From contig OY720344.1 of the NCBI GenBank assembly GCA_963082975.1, positions 15,921,580 to 15,985,579 on the forward strand: DNA of 64,000 nt. Direction: 5' to 3'. The position numbers and the translations under genes were made by a program. Origin of the DNA: Labia minor (lineage: Eukaryota > Arthropoda > Insecta > Dermaptera > Spongiphoridae). Shown here one piece after another: positions 25,601 to 32,918 of the stretch. Every line of letters begins with the position of its first letter. Positions within the stretch are counted from its first letter, which is position 1. The notes beneath the pieces were generated by a model. That model was not told the origin of the DNA, searched no databases, and saw only the letters and a list, made by a program, of their open reading frames with translations.

Positions 25601-26330
25601 TTTTTCTCAACCTTAGTGAAAATGATTCAGGAACCTTCAAAACGTATAAAAACATCAAAATCTCAACATCGAAAATTTTCGTGATCGCAATACTATCTCT
25701 GGCGAGATAGTAAAAATGATATTCATATTCTGATGAATGATAATAATAAAAATTGAAAAATATTTTTTAAGAAACATCTACATCTACAATTTTTTTTCTA
25801 TCGATTTCGTAGTTTTTCATTTATTTTTATAAGACTGTTTTTATTTGATCTTTTGTTTCAAATTCCTTTCTCTCAATTGTTTTTATGCAGTCTTTACATG
25901 TGAAAATCGCATGTCGATAATTCGATTAGCCTGAGCACGAAAGAGGAGGATCATGGGCAGATCGAGAAGATCGTTTTTTTCACTATTCATGTCAAGTGGA
26001 CTCGTAAAATCCTCTAATTACTATTTAATGTGTTGAATCACACATATAAATATATTTTCCAACAATTTCCAATGCTCAACCATTAAAATTTTGCAACTAT
26101 TTAATTTAAACTTGGATTTTAAAATTATTTATAATTATCATTCACATTCCCATTATTTATCAATTTATATTTAATAAGGATTTTTAAATAAAAATTTTAA
26201 TATAAAAATGTATAATTAAGAATTAAAAATTTACCGGATATATATAAAATAATCTGTCCTTGTTTTTCGGCAGAAGACCGAGCCAGGTAAGCTCCTTAAC
26301 CATCTCACGAACATCAGCATATAATTTCAT
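12533..26330 (-). CDS. Or: insect odorant receptor (7tm_6), complete 8-exon gene
   Basis: Ligand-binding subunit of the heteromeric odorant-gated cation channel in olfactory neuron membranes; partners with Orco. Exons, in transcription order: 26330-26235, 22040-21909, 21844-21564, 17391-17182, 16993-16894, 14780-14673, 14385-14218, 12598-12533; all junctions are GT-AG and the phases join into 386 codons without a stop, a typical family length. An in-frame TAA lies 5 codons before the ATG. Hydrophobic segments lie near residues 33-52, 62-82, 122-142, 175-220, 254-273, 283-300 and 356-379. Family landmarks: N-terminal WLGLLP (16-21), GTYDPLLMSILSLLAQHY (196-213), YLSDW (318-322), and the TM7 signature TPFITMNRENFLS plus MAFSYIMIL. 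AATAAA (12532-12537) overlaps the stop codon, so the true poly(A) site may be further on. Specific receptor subtype and ligand cannot be assigned. Splice sites were chosen by eye. Confidence 0.9.
12981..13350. mobile_element. MITE with TA target duplication
   Basis: 370 bp bounded by inverted repeats GGGTAAAGTATTTGTCGTTG (12981-13000) and CAACGACTGTATACTTTACC (13330-13349), continuing into GGCCC. Flanked by TA on both sides. The arms extend into subterminal copies of TTATTGGCCCCCTG and GGGGGCCAATGAC, so the whole unit can fold. TA duplication points to the Tc1-mariner-pogo group. Lies in Or intron 7. Confidence 0.83.
13351..14217. other. remainder of Or intron 7
   Basis: AT-rich intron with no recognised element. 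Confidence 0.5.
14218..14385 (-). CDS. Or: Or exon 7 (residues 310-365)
   Basis: Acceptor TTGTAG, donor GTATAA, phase 0 both sides. Encodes the YLSDW motif, the QMIIHRCQRS segment and TPFITMNRENFLS, the beginning of the TM7 signature. Confidence 0.9.
14673..14780 (-). CDS. Or: Or exon 6 (residues 274-309)
   Basis: Acceptor TTTTAG, donor GTATTT, phase 0 both sides. Encodes TM6 (YILTLLFQLFLSFNAADEV), equivalent to the variable Q-LF-x-C/N-x-G segment of other receptors. Confidence 0.82.
14947..15579 (+). mobile_element. repeat family A, copy A1 (Helentron/HINE-like candidate)
   Basis: Starts with a stem-loop GACCAGTGGCCAGGTC, then AACCGACCGACGGT; ends CGCCGGTCGGTAA, so short subterminal inverted repeats bracket the unit with the stem-loop outside one of them. 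The core holds ACCAAATTTCATCAAAATCC, then a GGAC/GGACA microsatellite at 15429-15460. This layout matches HINE/DINE-type non-autonomous Helentrons read from the opposite strand. Other copies: 22612-23266, 27063-27533, 19442-20087 (inverted), 58693-58911 (partial). Lies in Or intron 5. Confidence 0.72.
15590..16590 (+). repeat. 1-kb dispersed repeat B, copy 1
   Basis: Matches 37870-38905 in inverted orientation along its whole length (for example CAGAAAAGCAAAGAGAACTT, TTTACCATATAAAGGACTTA and the TTTCCTTYTGTTAAC region). Contains a 64-codon open frame at 15695-15889 not conserved as a frame in the other copy. Superfamily unknown; no clear terminal repeats. Confidence 0.75.
16894..16993 (-). 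CDS. Or: Or exon 5 (residues 240-273)
   Basis: Acceptor TTTTAG, donor GTAAGT, phase 2 to 0. Encodes TM5 with VEAVAQYEVFFQCC and CFMGFVLTQ, which aligns by eye with the family pattern before TM6. Confidence 0.88.
17182..17391 (-). CDS. Or: Or exon 4 (residues 170-239)
   Basis: Acceptor TTGCAG, donor GTGAGT, phase 2 at both ends. Encodes TM4 and the YDPLLMSILSLLAQHYITLG segment, one of the best conserved stretches of the receptor family. Confidence 0.9.
17392..17974. other. left part of Or intron 3
   Basis: AT-rich; 17760-17940 is less AT-rich (AACGTTTTCTCTTCGTCGAA) but shows no coding frame or terminal repeats. Confidence 0.4.
17975..18262 (+). mobile_element. tRNA-derived SINE, copy 2
   Basis: Shares CTACCTGGGGTTTATGGGAA-like, TCAAAATTGGGAAGTTACTT and GGCCTCCGATCAATAAAATC segments in order with the 9648-9955 copy, in opposite orientation. 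The B-box region reads GGTTCAAGTACCAGG. More diverged than copy 1; the 5' tRNA part is shortened. Confidence 0.65.
18946..18983 (-). repeat. family A terminus, isolated
   Basis: TTACCGACCGACGATTTGAA then GGGAAGGTATTGTT: the subterminal end of family A without its body; sequence switches immediately after. Confidence 0.6.
19030..19290 (+). pseudogene. mariner transposase C-terminal relic (family M2)
   Basis: Broken plus-strand frame with [17 protein letters not shown] and YFLEGIKN, followed by a terminal CCTGTCCTCGTATA. Same family as 54119-54644 and 62484-62940. The N-terminal two thirds are missing. Confidence 0.8.
19442..20087 (-). mobile_element. repeat family A, copy A4, rearranged with a foldback insert
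   Basis: Minus-oriented family A: subterminal repeat at 19446, the region complementary to GCATGATTCGTGGAGATATG, the core with ACCGGAAGTGGTAGT (19844-19858), then CGTCGGTCGGTTCTG and the terminal GCCTGGCCACAGCTC stem region. At the microsatellite it is split by a ~170-bp segment (19589-19758) that is the inverted copy of 20063-20239, sequence spanning the element's own end and its flank. Confidence 0.68.
19589..20239. repeat. long inverted repeat, ~170-bp arms, ~300-bp loop
   Basis: 19589-19758 and 20063-20239 are reverse complements at roughly 95% by eye (AAGATGGTAGTTGTCAAAAT against ATTTTGACAACTACCATCTT; GACAAGTAAAACAAAACAAA against a near match). Could form a strong hairpin in DNA or in Or pre-mRNA. 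Confidence 0.85.
20935..21430 (+). pseudogene. LINE 3' relic, second family
   Basis: Frames with stops give VSIFNYLGVQITSIKNINEE, PILTYAADKRSDTTKTLEMM, MKSLRRIVGKTRMDRIKNED and HVLRMNEERL...GRPRKRWKDAL, the order found after the RT domain of APE-type LINEs. Lies 130 bp from Or exon 3. Confidence 0.82.
21564..21844 (-). CDS. Or: Or exon 3 (residues 77-170)
   Basis: Acceptor TTTTAG, donor GTGAGT, phase 0 to phase 2. Encodes LPFGITSGTTWFLGALLW (TM3 region) and FPITTWMPLK, typical of the second extracellular loop. This is the longest exon and an open frame on its own. Confidence 0.88.
21909..22040 (-). CDS. Or: Or exon 2 (residues 33-76)
   Basis: Acceptor TTTTAG, donor GTAATT, phase 0 on both sides. 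Encodes the first hydrophobic helix and SYFHAFIK. A second donor 19 bp downstream (AATG|GTAATA) was considered, but it would put exon 3 out of frame. Confidence 0.78.
22041..22611. other. left part of Or intron 1
   Basis: AT-rich with (TA)n at 22118-22147; no element recognised. Confidence 0.5.
22612..23266 (+). mobile_element. repeat family A, copy A2 (best preserved)
   Basis: TTGACCTGTGGCCAGGTCCG forms a GACCTG/CAGGTC stem-loop, followed by AACCGACCGACGG; the other end is ATCGTCGGTCGGTAA. Microsatellite of GGAC/GGACA units at 23104-23149. Carries an extra GC-rich 36-bp piece (GCCGGCGTTGCCGGCGTT, about 22780-22800) absent from A1. Confidence 0.75.
23267..23827. other. Or intron 1, unclassified
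   Basis: A moderately complex stretch at 23405-23620 (CGAAGCGCTTACGGATTAGG, GTGCAGACTGATTCAGCC) looks like old repeat but no copy was noticed elsewhere in the window. Confidence 0.35.
23828..24676 (+). mobile_element. repeat family C, copy C1 (Helentron/HINE-like candidate)
   Basis: Begins GAGTGTCTCCACTGGACTAT, ends TCTGGCGAGATAGTA: short subterminal inverted repeat ACTATCTCGC/GCGAGATAGT. Interior holds the shared TGAAATTMTATATATAGCAG block, CAAAAGTTGATAGAAAACTA and a short CA-type repeat. Longer than C2 because of an inserted segment around 23880-24190. Confidence 0.65.
25076..25713 (+). mobile_element. repeat family C, copy C2 (complete)
   Basis: AGCTGGAGTGTCTCCACTCG carries a TGGAG-TGT-CTCCA stem-loop outside the subterminal repeat ACTATCTCGC; the other end is CTCTGGCGAGATAGTA. 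The core ends in a (CA)n array (25540-25596). Same plan as family A with a different sequence. Confidence 0.72.
25540..25596. repeat. (CA)n microsatellite inside C2
   Basis: About 28 uninterrupted CA units following CTACATACATA; C1 and C4 have only a few units at the same place, so the array expanded within this copy. Confidence 0.95.
26235..26330 (-). CDS. Or: Or exon 1 (residues 1-32)
   Basis: Starts with ATG at 26330, preceded in frame by TAA, and ends before donor GTAAAT in phase 0. Encodes the short cytoplasmic N-terminus with the WLGLLP motif seen in many insect odorant receptors. Confidence 0.82.
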
Positions 26331-26720
26331 CTTGATCAATAAATTAAATTAACTTTTCCTGTATTTTGTCGATGGCTTTTATACCTACCCAAAATAAATT
26401 CATTCTTATTATTTAATACGATTTTAATATTGGATTTGTAATCAAAATGATTGAATTCATTATTACTTGCTAATAATTTATACTATAATTTGATCTCGTT
26501 TACCTATTGACTATTCAATAAAAATTTCACTCTTAAAATACATACATTATTTATTTATTTGTTATTTATATATACATAGAACACATCTGTTATGTAAAAA
26601 AAAATTCTTAAATATTTTAATATTTATTGATATTAACTGATATGTGTAAAACATACACAATTTTTAGTTAGATTGAAATTAAAATTTATTTTTTTACTAT
26701 TTACTAAGATAATAATAATA

Positions 26721-27060
26721 AGCTGGAGTGTCTCCACTCGACTATCTCGCAATTTGAATTGGTTTAAATAACATATATTATATTTAAATTAAATTTAATT
26801 AATTATAAATTATAAATTAAAATTAATAAATAATATTTATTAAATCAGAGCATGATTGGCTCTTTGTTGATGGCACCACGTCACGTGTTTGCGCGTGATT
26901 TGCAGAGTTAAAAAATTAATTCAGGTATTTTCAGCGATTAAATCAAACTGAAATTCTATATATAGCAGTTTTATACTATTTTTAATCATATGGAAAACTA
27001 TCAAACATATATCTTTTATTTTTACGGTCATATATTTACGGTCATTCTGGCAAGTTAGTA
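26721..27060 (+). mobile_element. repeat family C, copy C3 (internally deleted)
   Basis: Same start (AGCTGGAGTGTCTCCACTCG) and an end decayed to TCTGGCAAGTTAGTA; the part with the CA array is missing. Directly abuts family A copy A5. Confidence 0.68.
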
Positions 27061-27062
27061 AA

Positions 27063-27533
27063 AATGAGCTGTAGTCAGGCACAGAACCGACCGACTGTTT
27101 GAAATAAATTAATTTCCAAACTACATTATATATATAAAGTATAAAAAAAAAATTAAAACTTGAATTAAAATGACTAAATTATATTATATTGGTTTTAATT
27201 TTCTAGTTTAATTACTCAATTATTAATTAATACTATATTTTAATTGAAAAATTTCCGAAAATTTACTTTATAAACTATCACTTCCGGTTTCCGGATATAT
27301 ACTTAAAGTTGATGAATTCATGCTACTGATGCATTAAATAAATATACCAAATTTTATCAAAATCCGTTGAGCCGTTCAAGCTATACACACAATGGACAAA
27401 CGGACAGACGGACAAACATCATGATAAAAATACTTTTCCTGTGAATAAAATGCATGATTCGTGGAGGTATTAAAAAAACTCAACATGTGAAATTTGGTGT
27501 GAAAACAACTGCCCTTCCTATCGTCGATTGGTA
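27063..27533 (+). mobile_element. repeat family A, copy A5
   Basis: Starts GAGCTGTAGTCAGGCACAGA then ACCGACCGACTGTTTG; ends TATCGTCGATTGGTA. Microsatellite reduced to about five GGACA-type units at 27394-27418. Its 5' half matches A4 better than A1/A2, suggesting subfamilies. Confidence 0.68.
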
Positions 27534-27539
27534 AAAATA

Positions 27540-28990
27540 TAAGTATTAAATATTAAGTATAAAAATATCTTGATCTATATAAAATTATAATAAATTTCTT
27601 TATAGGGATTTTTTTTTAGGAATATTTTTTTAAAATTAATTCCAGATGATTGGTTTCCATTTATTATTATCATCAGTATGTCTGAGTAGAAATATACTAT
27701 ATGGTAGTATCAACTTCTTAACTCAAATGCTTATGAGCTGTTAAAAGCTTTCTTTGAACCTCAAGCACTTCAAAGGAGTTGAAAATTTTCAACCTTTCCA
27801 TGTTGGTCCATACCCAATTAGTACATCCTAAACCTTATCAAACTCGATGTAAGGTAAAAACAGAAAAATATCATCAAAGGACATACTACGAAATATGTTT
27901 GTATAATATACTTTTGTTTATTTACCCCTCCTCTCCCCCCCCACTCGCCACACTGTTCTAACTTTTTAAATATAAATATTCTATTTATTTAGTTATTTTT
28001 GGACCAACCAACTTATAAAATAAGAATGAAAGTTTGTCTTTAATATAATTGGATTTTTAATTTATTTATTAACTCTTATTTATTTAATCATTCTTCTAAA
28101 CACAATACATTTGATGAGAAATTGTCAAGAACGTAATGATTAAAAATGATTCTTAAATATTTTATTATATAAATGTCAATTTTCTTAAATTTTTGAAATT
28201 ATTTTTTTTATTAAAACGATTAATTATGAAAAGATCGATCAAGTTAAGTTTAAGAAATTGACCAATTGAATAATTGAATTCGTGAGTAAAATAAACTTTT
28301 ATTCTATTCTTTTCTTAATTTTATAATGAAATATATATTTATATTTATAAAATATCAAAGTCATTATTTTTAGGTTACAGATTATTATAATGATATCAAA
28401 GTTTAATGATATGAATGTTAAATGTATGTATTTTCTTAATATATTTAAAAATATTAAATAATAATAATAATAATAATATTTTTAATTTATTATAAATTAT
28501 GTACACACGTCAGTTTATATTTATTTATTTATTTATTTTTATTAATTTATTTGAATTTACCGATGAAGTCGGGTAAAGTGTGATCGATGATGTGTAAACA
28601 GGATGTTAATGAAATATAATAAATTATCGCTTCCGGATTTGGATATTGAACAATACATTTTCAGCAAGTGACATAGAAATAATAAATTCGAGTTGTTCAT
28701 TTTAAAGGGATCTAATTAGAGACTGTGCTAGGGTAAAGGAGAGATGGGAGTAAATGTAAAGTGTCTAAGTAAACTCATATAACCAACTCATATATCATAT
28801 CCATATCCATATTTATAGTTTGTCGAGGGTTCTTTAAGCAAAGTGAGACATATTCCAATTGGAAAATTATTAATTTATGTGCTCGTATGTATTTTAGTAG
28901 AATATGGTAATATTATATTACAATATGATACTTATTACAAATATAATTATTTTTAGTTTAGAGTGCAATTAGTTCAGGGTAGTGATTAAA
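27540..28990. other. AT-rich gap between Or start and mariner
   Basis: No exon recognised. A 60-codon frame at 27779-27961 has no recognisable motif and no splice context. 28556-28760 is less AT-rich without a pattern. Confidence 0.4.
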
Positions 28991-28991
28991 A

Positions 28992-29796
28992 TGAGGTCTT
29001 TTCAAAAGAAAAGGTGAATTTTTAATTTTCGCGGGTTTTGTTCATTTGATTATCGATTTTTTTTTGTTATGTTGGTACACATATGTTTCTTATATGTTGA
29101 CATTATCAGCCATTTTCGATTAGTAGTTTGTTTTTGACAATTGAAAAAGTTAGTCACGTTTTTGTGTGTTTTTCGATTTTTTACTTTAAAAAAAAATGGA
29201 TTTAAGAATCTGTTTTAAATTTTGGGTTAAAAATGGAATAAAATGCTCCAATACACTTAAAATGTTGACTGTGGCATTCGGAGAGTCTACTTTGCCTCAA
29301 AAAATGTTTATAATGATACAAGCTCTTTACAGAAGGCCGAGAAGTTCGAACAAATATGAAGGTTTTGCTCACTGTTTTCTTCGATTATAAAGGCGTGGTG
29401 GATCATGAGTTCTTGATAACAGGTTAATAAGGAATACTACAAGGAAGTTATGCAAAGTTTGCGTGAAGCAATACGGGTCAAATGATCGGAAAATAAATCA
29501 TGGATTCTGCATCATAATAATGCACCAGATCACTCATCATTGCTTGTTCGTGATTTTTTGGCCAAAAACAACACCATAAACATGCCTCAACCACCGTATT
29601 CACCAGATTAGGCTCCCTGCGATTTTTTTCTATTAATAAAACTGAAAAGACCAGATTTGATAAGAGAGAAATTCGGAATCGAAGAACGAGCTGATGACCA
29701 TACTGAAAAGCGCATTTCAGAAATGCTGGCATTGATGAATAAATAAATACTTTTCGAAATAATTCAATATTCACCTTTTCTTTTGAACAAACCTCG
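28992..29796 (+). mobile_element. internally deleted mariner (family M3), copy 1
   Basis: Inverted termini TGAGGTCTTTTCAAAAGAAA (28992-29011) and TTTCTTTTGAACAAACCTCG (29777-29796), TA on the right. Begins MDLRICFKFWVKNGIK, an N-terminal mariner pattern, passes through [14 protein letters not shown] and, after a deletion, VFFDYKGVVDHEF, LHHNNAPDHSSLLV and QPPYSPD*APCDFF. The helix-turn-helix and first catalytic D are lost; stops present. Confidence 0.87.
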
Positions 29797-30729
29797 TACG
29801 CTTATCTACATATAAACCCGAACAAAAACTATTATGAAAAGCTAATACAGAGGAACATGTCAATTAATATAATTTTATAATTCATTTTGGTATTTGATCC
29901 CTTTAGATTGTTCAATCATACTCATCAATTTTTAGAAATTATTAAAAAAATTAATTATAAATTTACTTGATTAGAATAAAATGAAATAACTGAAAAATTT
30001 CAAGAAAATTCACTAAACAACACGAAGTGAGTTGTTAATAAATAAATGAAGGCCCAGGCGATCTTTTAATCGGATTAACTACGGATTAACATTATCAAAA
30101 ATTTAATTATGTTATTAACTAAAATACATATATCCAAATTAAAATCAACATTTTTAAATAAGCTCATGTCTGTTTGTCTTTTCATTTATCAAGCTTTGCA
30201 AAAGCTACTTAGAAAAGAAAAAAGTTTTTTCGATTAGGGGAAAACAAAAATTAAAACTAATTTTTTAAATTTTTACCAATTGTATTATAAAAATGTTGAG
30301 AGACTAATTTTTTTTTTTTTTTTTAATTTTCAAATGTGAAGATAATGAACTCGTTTTTCCATAAAATATTCTCTTCTATCTTTTTCACTCAAGATTTCGT
30401 TGAATTTCTCACTCGATATGCTTTAACACAACGAGGTTGAGATGAAATGAAACGGAGGGAGAGATTAATCTAAATGAATATTTGATTCAAGTAAATTTCA
30501 TTTGAAACTCGAACTTGAATTCAACGATCTTGACCCGACAAACATCAAACCACAACGGATTCGTCGGAATACGATTCTCTTCTCGTTTGTGAACTGAAAA
30601 GTCAAACCTCCCCCAAACTCCCATCCCATAATTCATTCCTACTTGTTCTCTGGTAAATATTTGAACAATCAAATGATAATTTAATTTAATTTAATAAATC
30701 AATTTTCAAATATTCTAAAAAACAAGAAA

Positions 30730-30770
<41 letters not shown>

Positions 30771-31198
30771 TATTTTTCAAGTTTTCATTTAATAATTTTA
30801 AAATTTATATTTTTAATATTTTTCTTTCTGAGAATTTAATAATTATTTCATAAAATAAATGGCGAATGGATTGTTTGGAATGCTTTATGTTGGTATCTAA
30901 AAATAATTTTCTTTTTTTTAATTTTGAATATATAAATAACGCTTTGTTCAAAGATAATATATATGCTTGCCATATAACAAGGGATATACAAGTATTTTTT
31001 AATTATAAAAACATACGTACTGGTTTCTTTCAATGAAAAATTAATGAAAAACTCAAACAATAAAAAAAATTAAATATATCTATTTTTTGAATAGAAAATA
31101 TTTTTTTTGAAACATTTTAATTAATATATACCTACTTTTAAGTATAAATGACTAGAAAATTATTTATAATTGTATAAATAATAATTAATTATATATAA
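29797..31198. other. gap with a less AT-rich unique block
   Basis: 30390-30670 has noticeably higher GC (GATCTTGACCCGACAAACAT, CCCCAAACTCCCATCCC) and a 61-codon minus frame with no family resemblance. (TA)n at 30737-30766. It could be regulatory DNA upstream of either gene; nothing proves it. Confidence 0.35.
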
Positions 31199-32060
31199 AG
31201 GGTGTTTCTTTTAGAGGTATAGAACTTTACATTGCAATAAAACAAAGATGGATTATTCGATTGATATGAATTTTATTTATAAGAAAGATAATCTTGTGGC
31301 ATTACATTTTTTATATGATTTCTGGCATATGACCGACACGGCTGGCTCGGATATAGTCCAATCTGGACTTCCTATTTTCGATAAATTTTTCCAACATTTG
31401 TGGCCGTATATCGGCAATAACACAGCGAATGTTGTCTTCCAAATGGTCAAGCGTTTGTGGCTTATCCGCATAGACCAATGACTTTACATAGCCCTACAGA
31501 AAGTAGTCTAGCGGTGTTAAATCACAAGATCTTGGAGGCCAATTCACAGGTCCAAAACGTGAAATTAGGTGGTCTGTGTGACATGTTCCGCCGTCTTGTT
31601 GGAACCACAGCTCCTGAACATCATGGTTGTTCAATTCAGGAATGAAAAAGTTAGTAATCATGGCTCTATACCGATCACCATTGACTATTCGGGTCTTCCT
31701 AAATGCTACGCTCTACAGTAGCAATAGCTTCTTCTGTACGCACCGTACGGCGTCTCTGGGGATGCGAGTTATCAATAAGAGTAAACGTGGTGCGAAAACG
31801 TTCCATGGTTAATCTAATTAACTGCTCTGATGGACGATCTTGTCGACGATAAAATGGACGTAGTGCACGATACGTATTTCGCACAGAACCATTATGTTCG
31901 AAATAAAATTGCACTATTTGCAAGTGTTGTTCAGACGTGAGTCTATTCATGATGAATTGCCAAACCAAACTGAGAATAAATCACTTGACAGCTGTTAAAT
32001 CAGTCGCCAACTTGAACAGTAAAGCCAACTTAAAGTTCTATACCTATTTTCCACAAATAA
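31199..32060 (-). mobile_element. deleted IS630/Tc1-mariner-type transposon
   Basis: Minus-strand frame 31968-31699 encodes MNRLTSEQHLQIVQFYFEHN, a helix-turn-helix N-terminus; after an internal deletion a broken frame gives YRAMITNFFIPELNNHDVQE, LWFQQDGGTCHT, FGPVNWPPRSCDLTPLDYFL and YVKSLVYADKPQTLDHLEDN. The second and third DDE Asp survive, the first is deleted. Termini share GGTATAGAACTTTA in inverted orientation (31215-31228 and 32031-32044). Confidence 0.87.
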
Positions 32061-32102
32061 ACTTAAAAAAATTGTCAATATTTGTTATTAACTACATACA
32101 TA

Positions 32103-32326
32103 TCTATCTTTCGATCTCTGTGACTCTACAGAACTCGTAAGATCATGGCCGCAGCAACCACATTTCTCCAAGTGTCCCTATCCTGAACCACCACCATCCA
32201 ACTCCTACCCTCTTCCATCTTTCTCCTATCCCTTCCTACATTGTCCACCCACCGTGTCCTTGGTCTTCCAAGCGGACGTTTCCCAATTGGTCTCCCCACC
32301 AATATTTTTTTCAGTCAATTAAATAT
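32103..32326 (-). pseudogene. LINE family L1a 3' fragment, minus strand
   Basis: Minus reading: [20 protein letters not shown]-like with a DTWRNVVAAA tail, ending in a short GATA-type repeat (complement ATCTATCTTTC). Only the last ~70 codons remain. Confidence 0.78.
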
Positions 32327-32753
32327 TATTATTGAAAATGATGAGATTGGATTCCTCGATTTAAAGATCGGTGGGACAGGCCTCTAACCATTTGTGTAAT
32401 ATTTTAAAGACAATATTAGTTATTTTTTTTTTAATAAATGAGTTTTTTAAAAAAAACAACGATCATTTATATATATATTGTTTCTCATTAATTATTTAAT
32501 TCATGTTACTTTTCAATTTTTGGCAAAAAATAATACTAATTTAAATATTGAATATATAATATATTTTAAATATATTTTTTTTATTTTTCAATTCAATTCA
32601 ATTTGATTTTTTATTTTTGTATATATCTATAATATATTTTTATCACACAATAAAATATAGATTTAAATAAATTCATTACGTGTTTTCTTTAATTTATTTA
32701 AATATAAACTTTTTTATTAATAAATATATATATATATATTTTTATTTTCGCAG

Positions 32754-32918
32754 GATCCTCGTTTCGATGACCAGGTGGATCGGGTTACTGGTTACCATAC
32801 CGATTCTCTACTCTGCATGCCAGTTCGCAATGCATACGACGAAATTATTGCTGTAGCCCAAGTTGTCAATAAAAACCCGGACGTCGATGGAGGCCAATTT
32901 ACGATAAAAGATGAGAAA
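32754..32918 (+). CDS. Pde6: Pde6 exon a: GAF-A middle (in-window residues 1-55)
   Basis: Acceptor TTCGCAG, donor GTATGT, phase 0. Encodes [20 protein letters not shown] and CMPVRN, then NK..F..KDE, the NKFDE-type element of a cyclic-nucleotide-binding GAF domain. The preceding exon must encode the first half of GAF-A. Confidence 0.93.

Noticed and set aside
25516-25710. 64-codon frame with a His-Thr run
   Set aside because: Translation of the (CA)n array in family C copy C2.
27779-28760. Search for the missing first GAF-A exon of Pde6
   Set aside because: No GWGIVG/NIPDAY-like reading next to a GT donor was found here or elsewhere left of 32754.
30487-30672. 61-codon minus frame in a less AT-rich block
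   Set aside because: No family resemblance, no splice sites consistent with either host gene.
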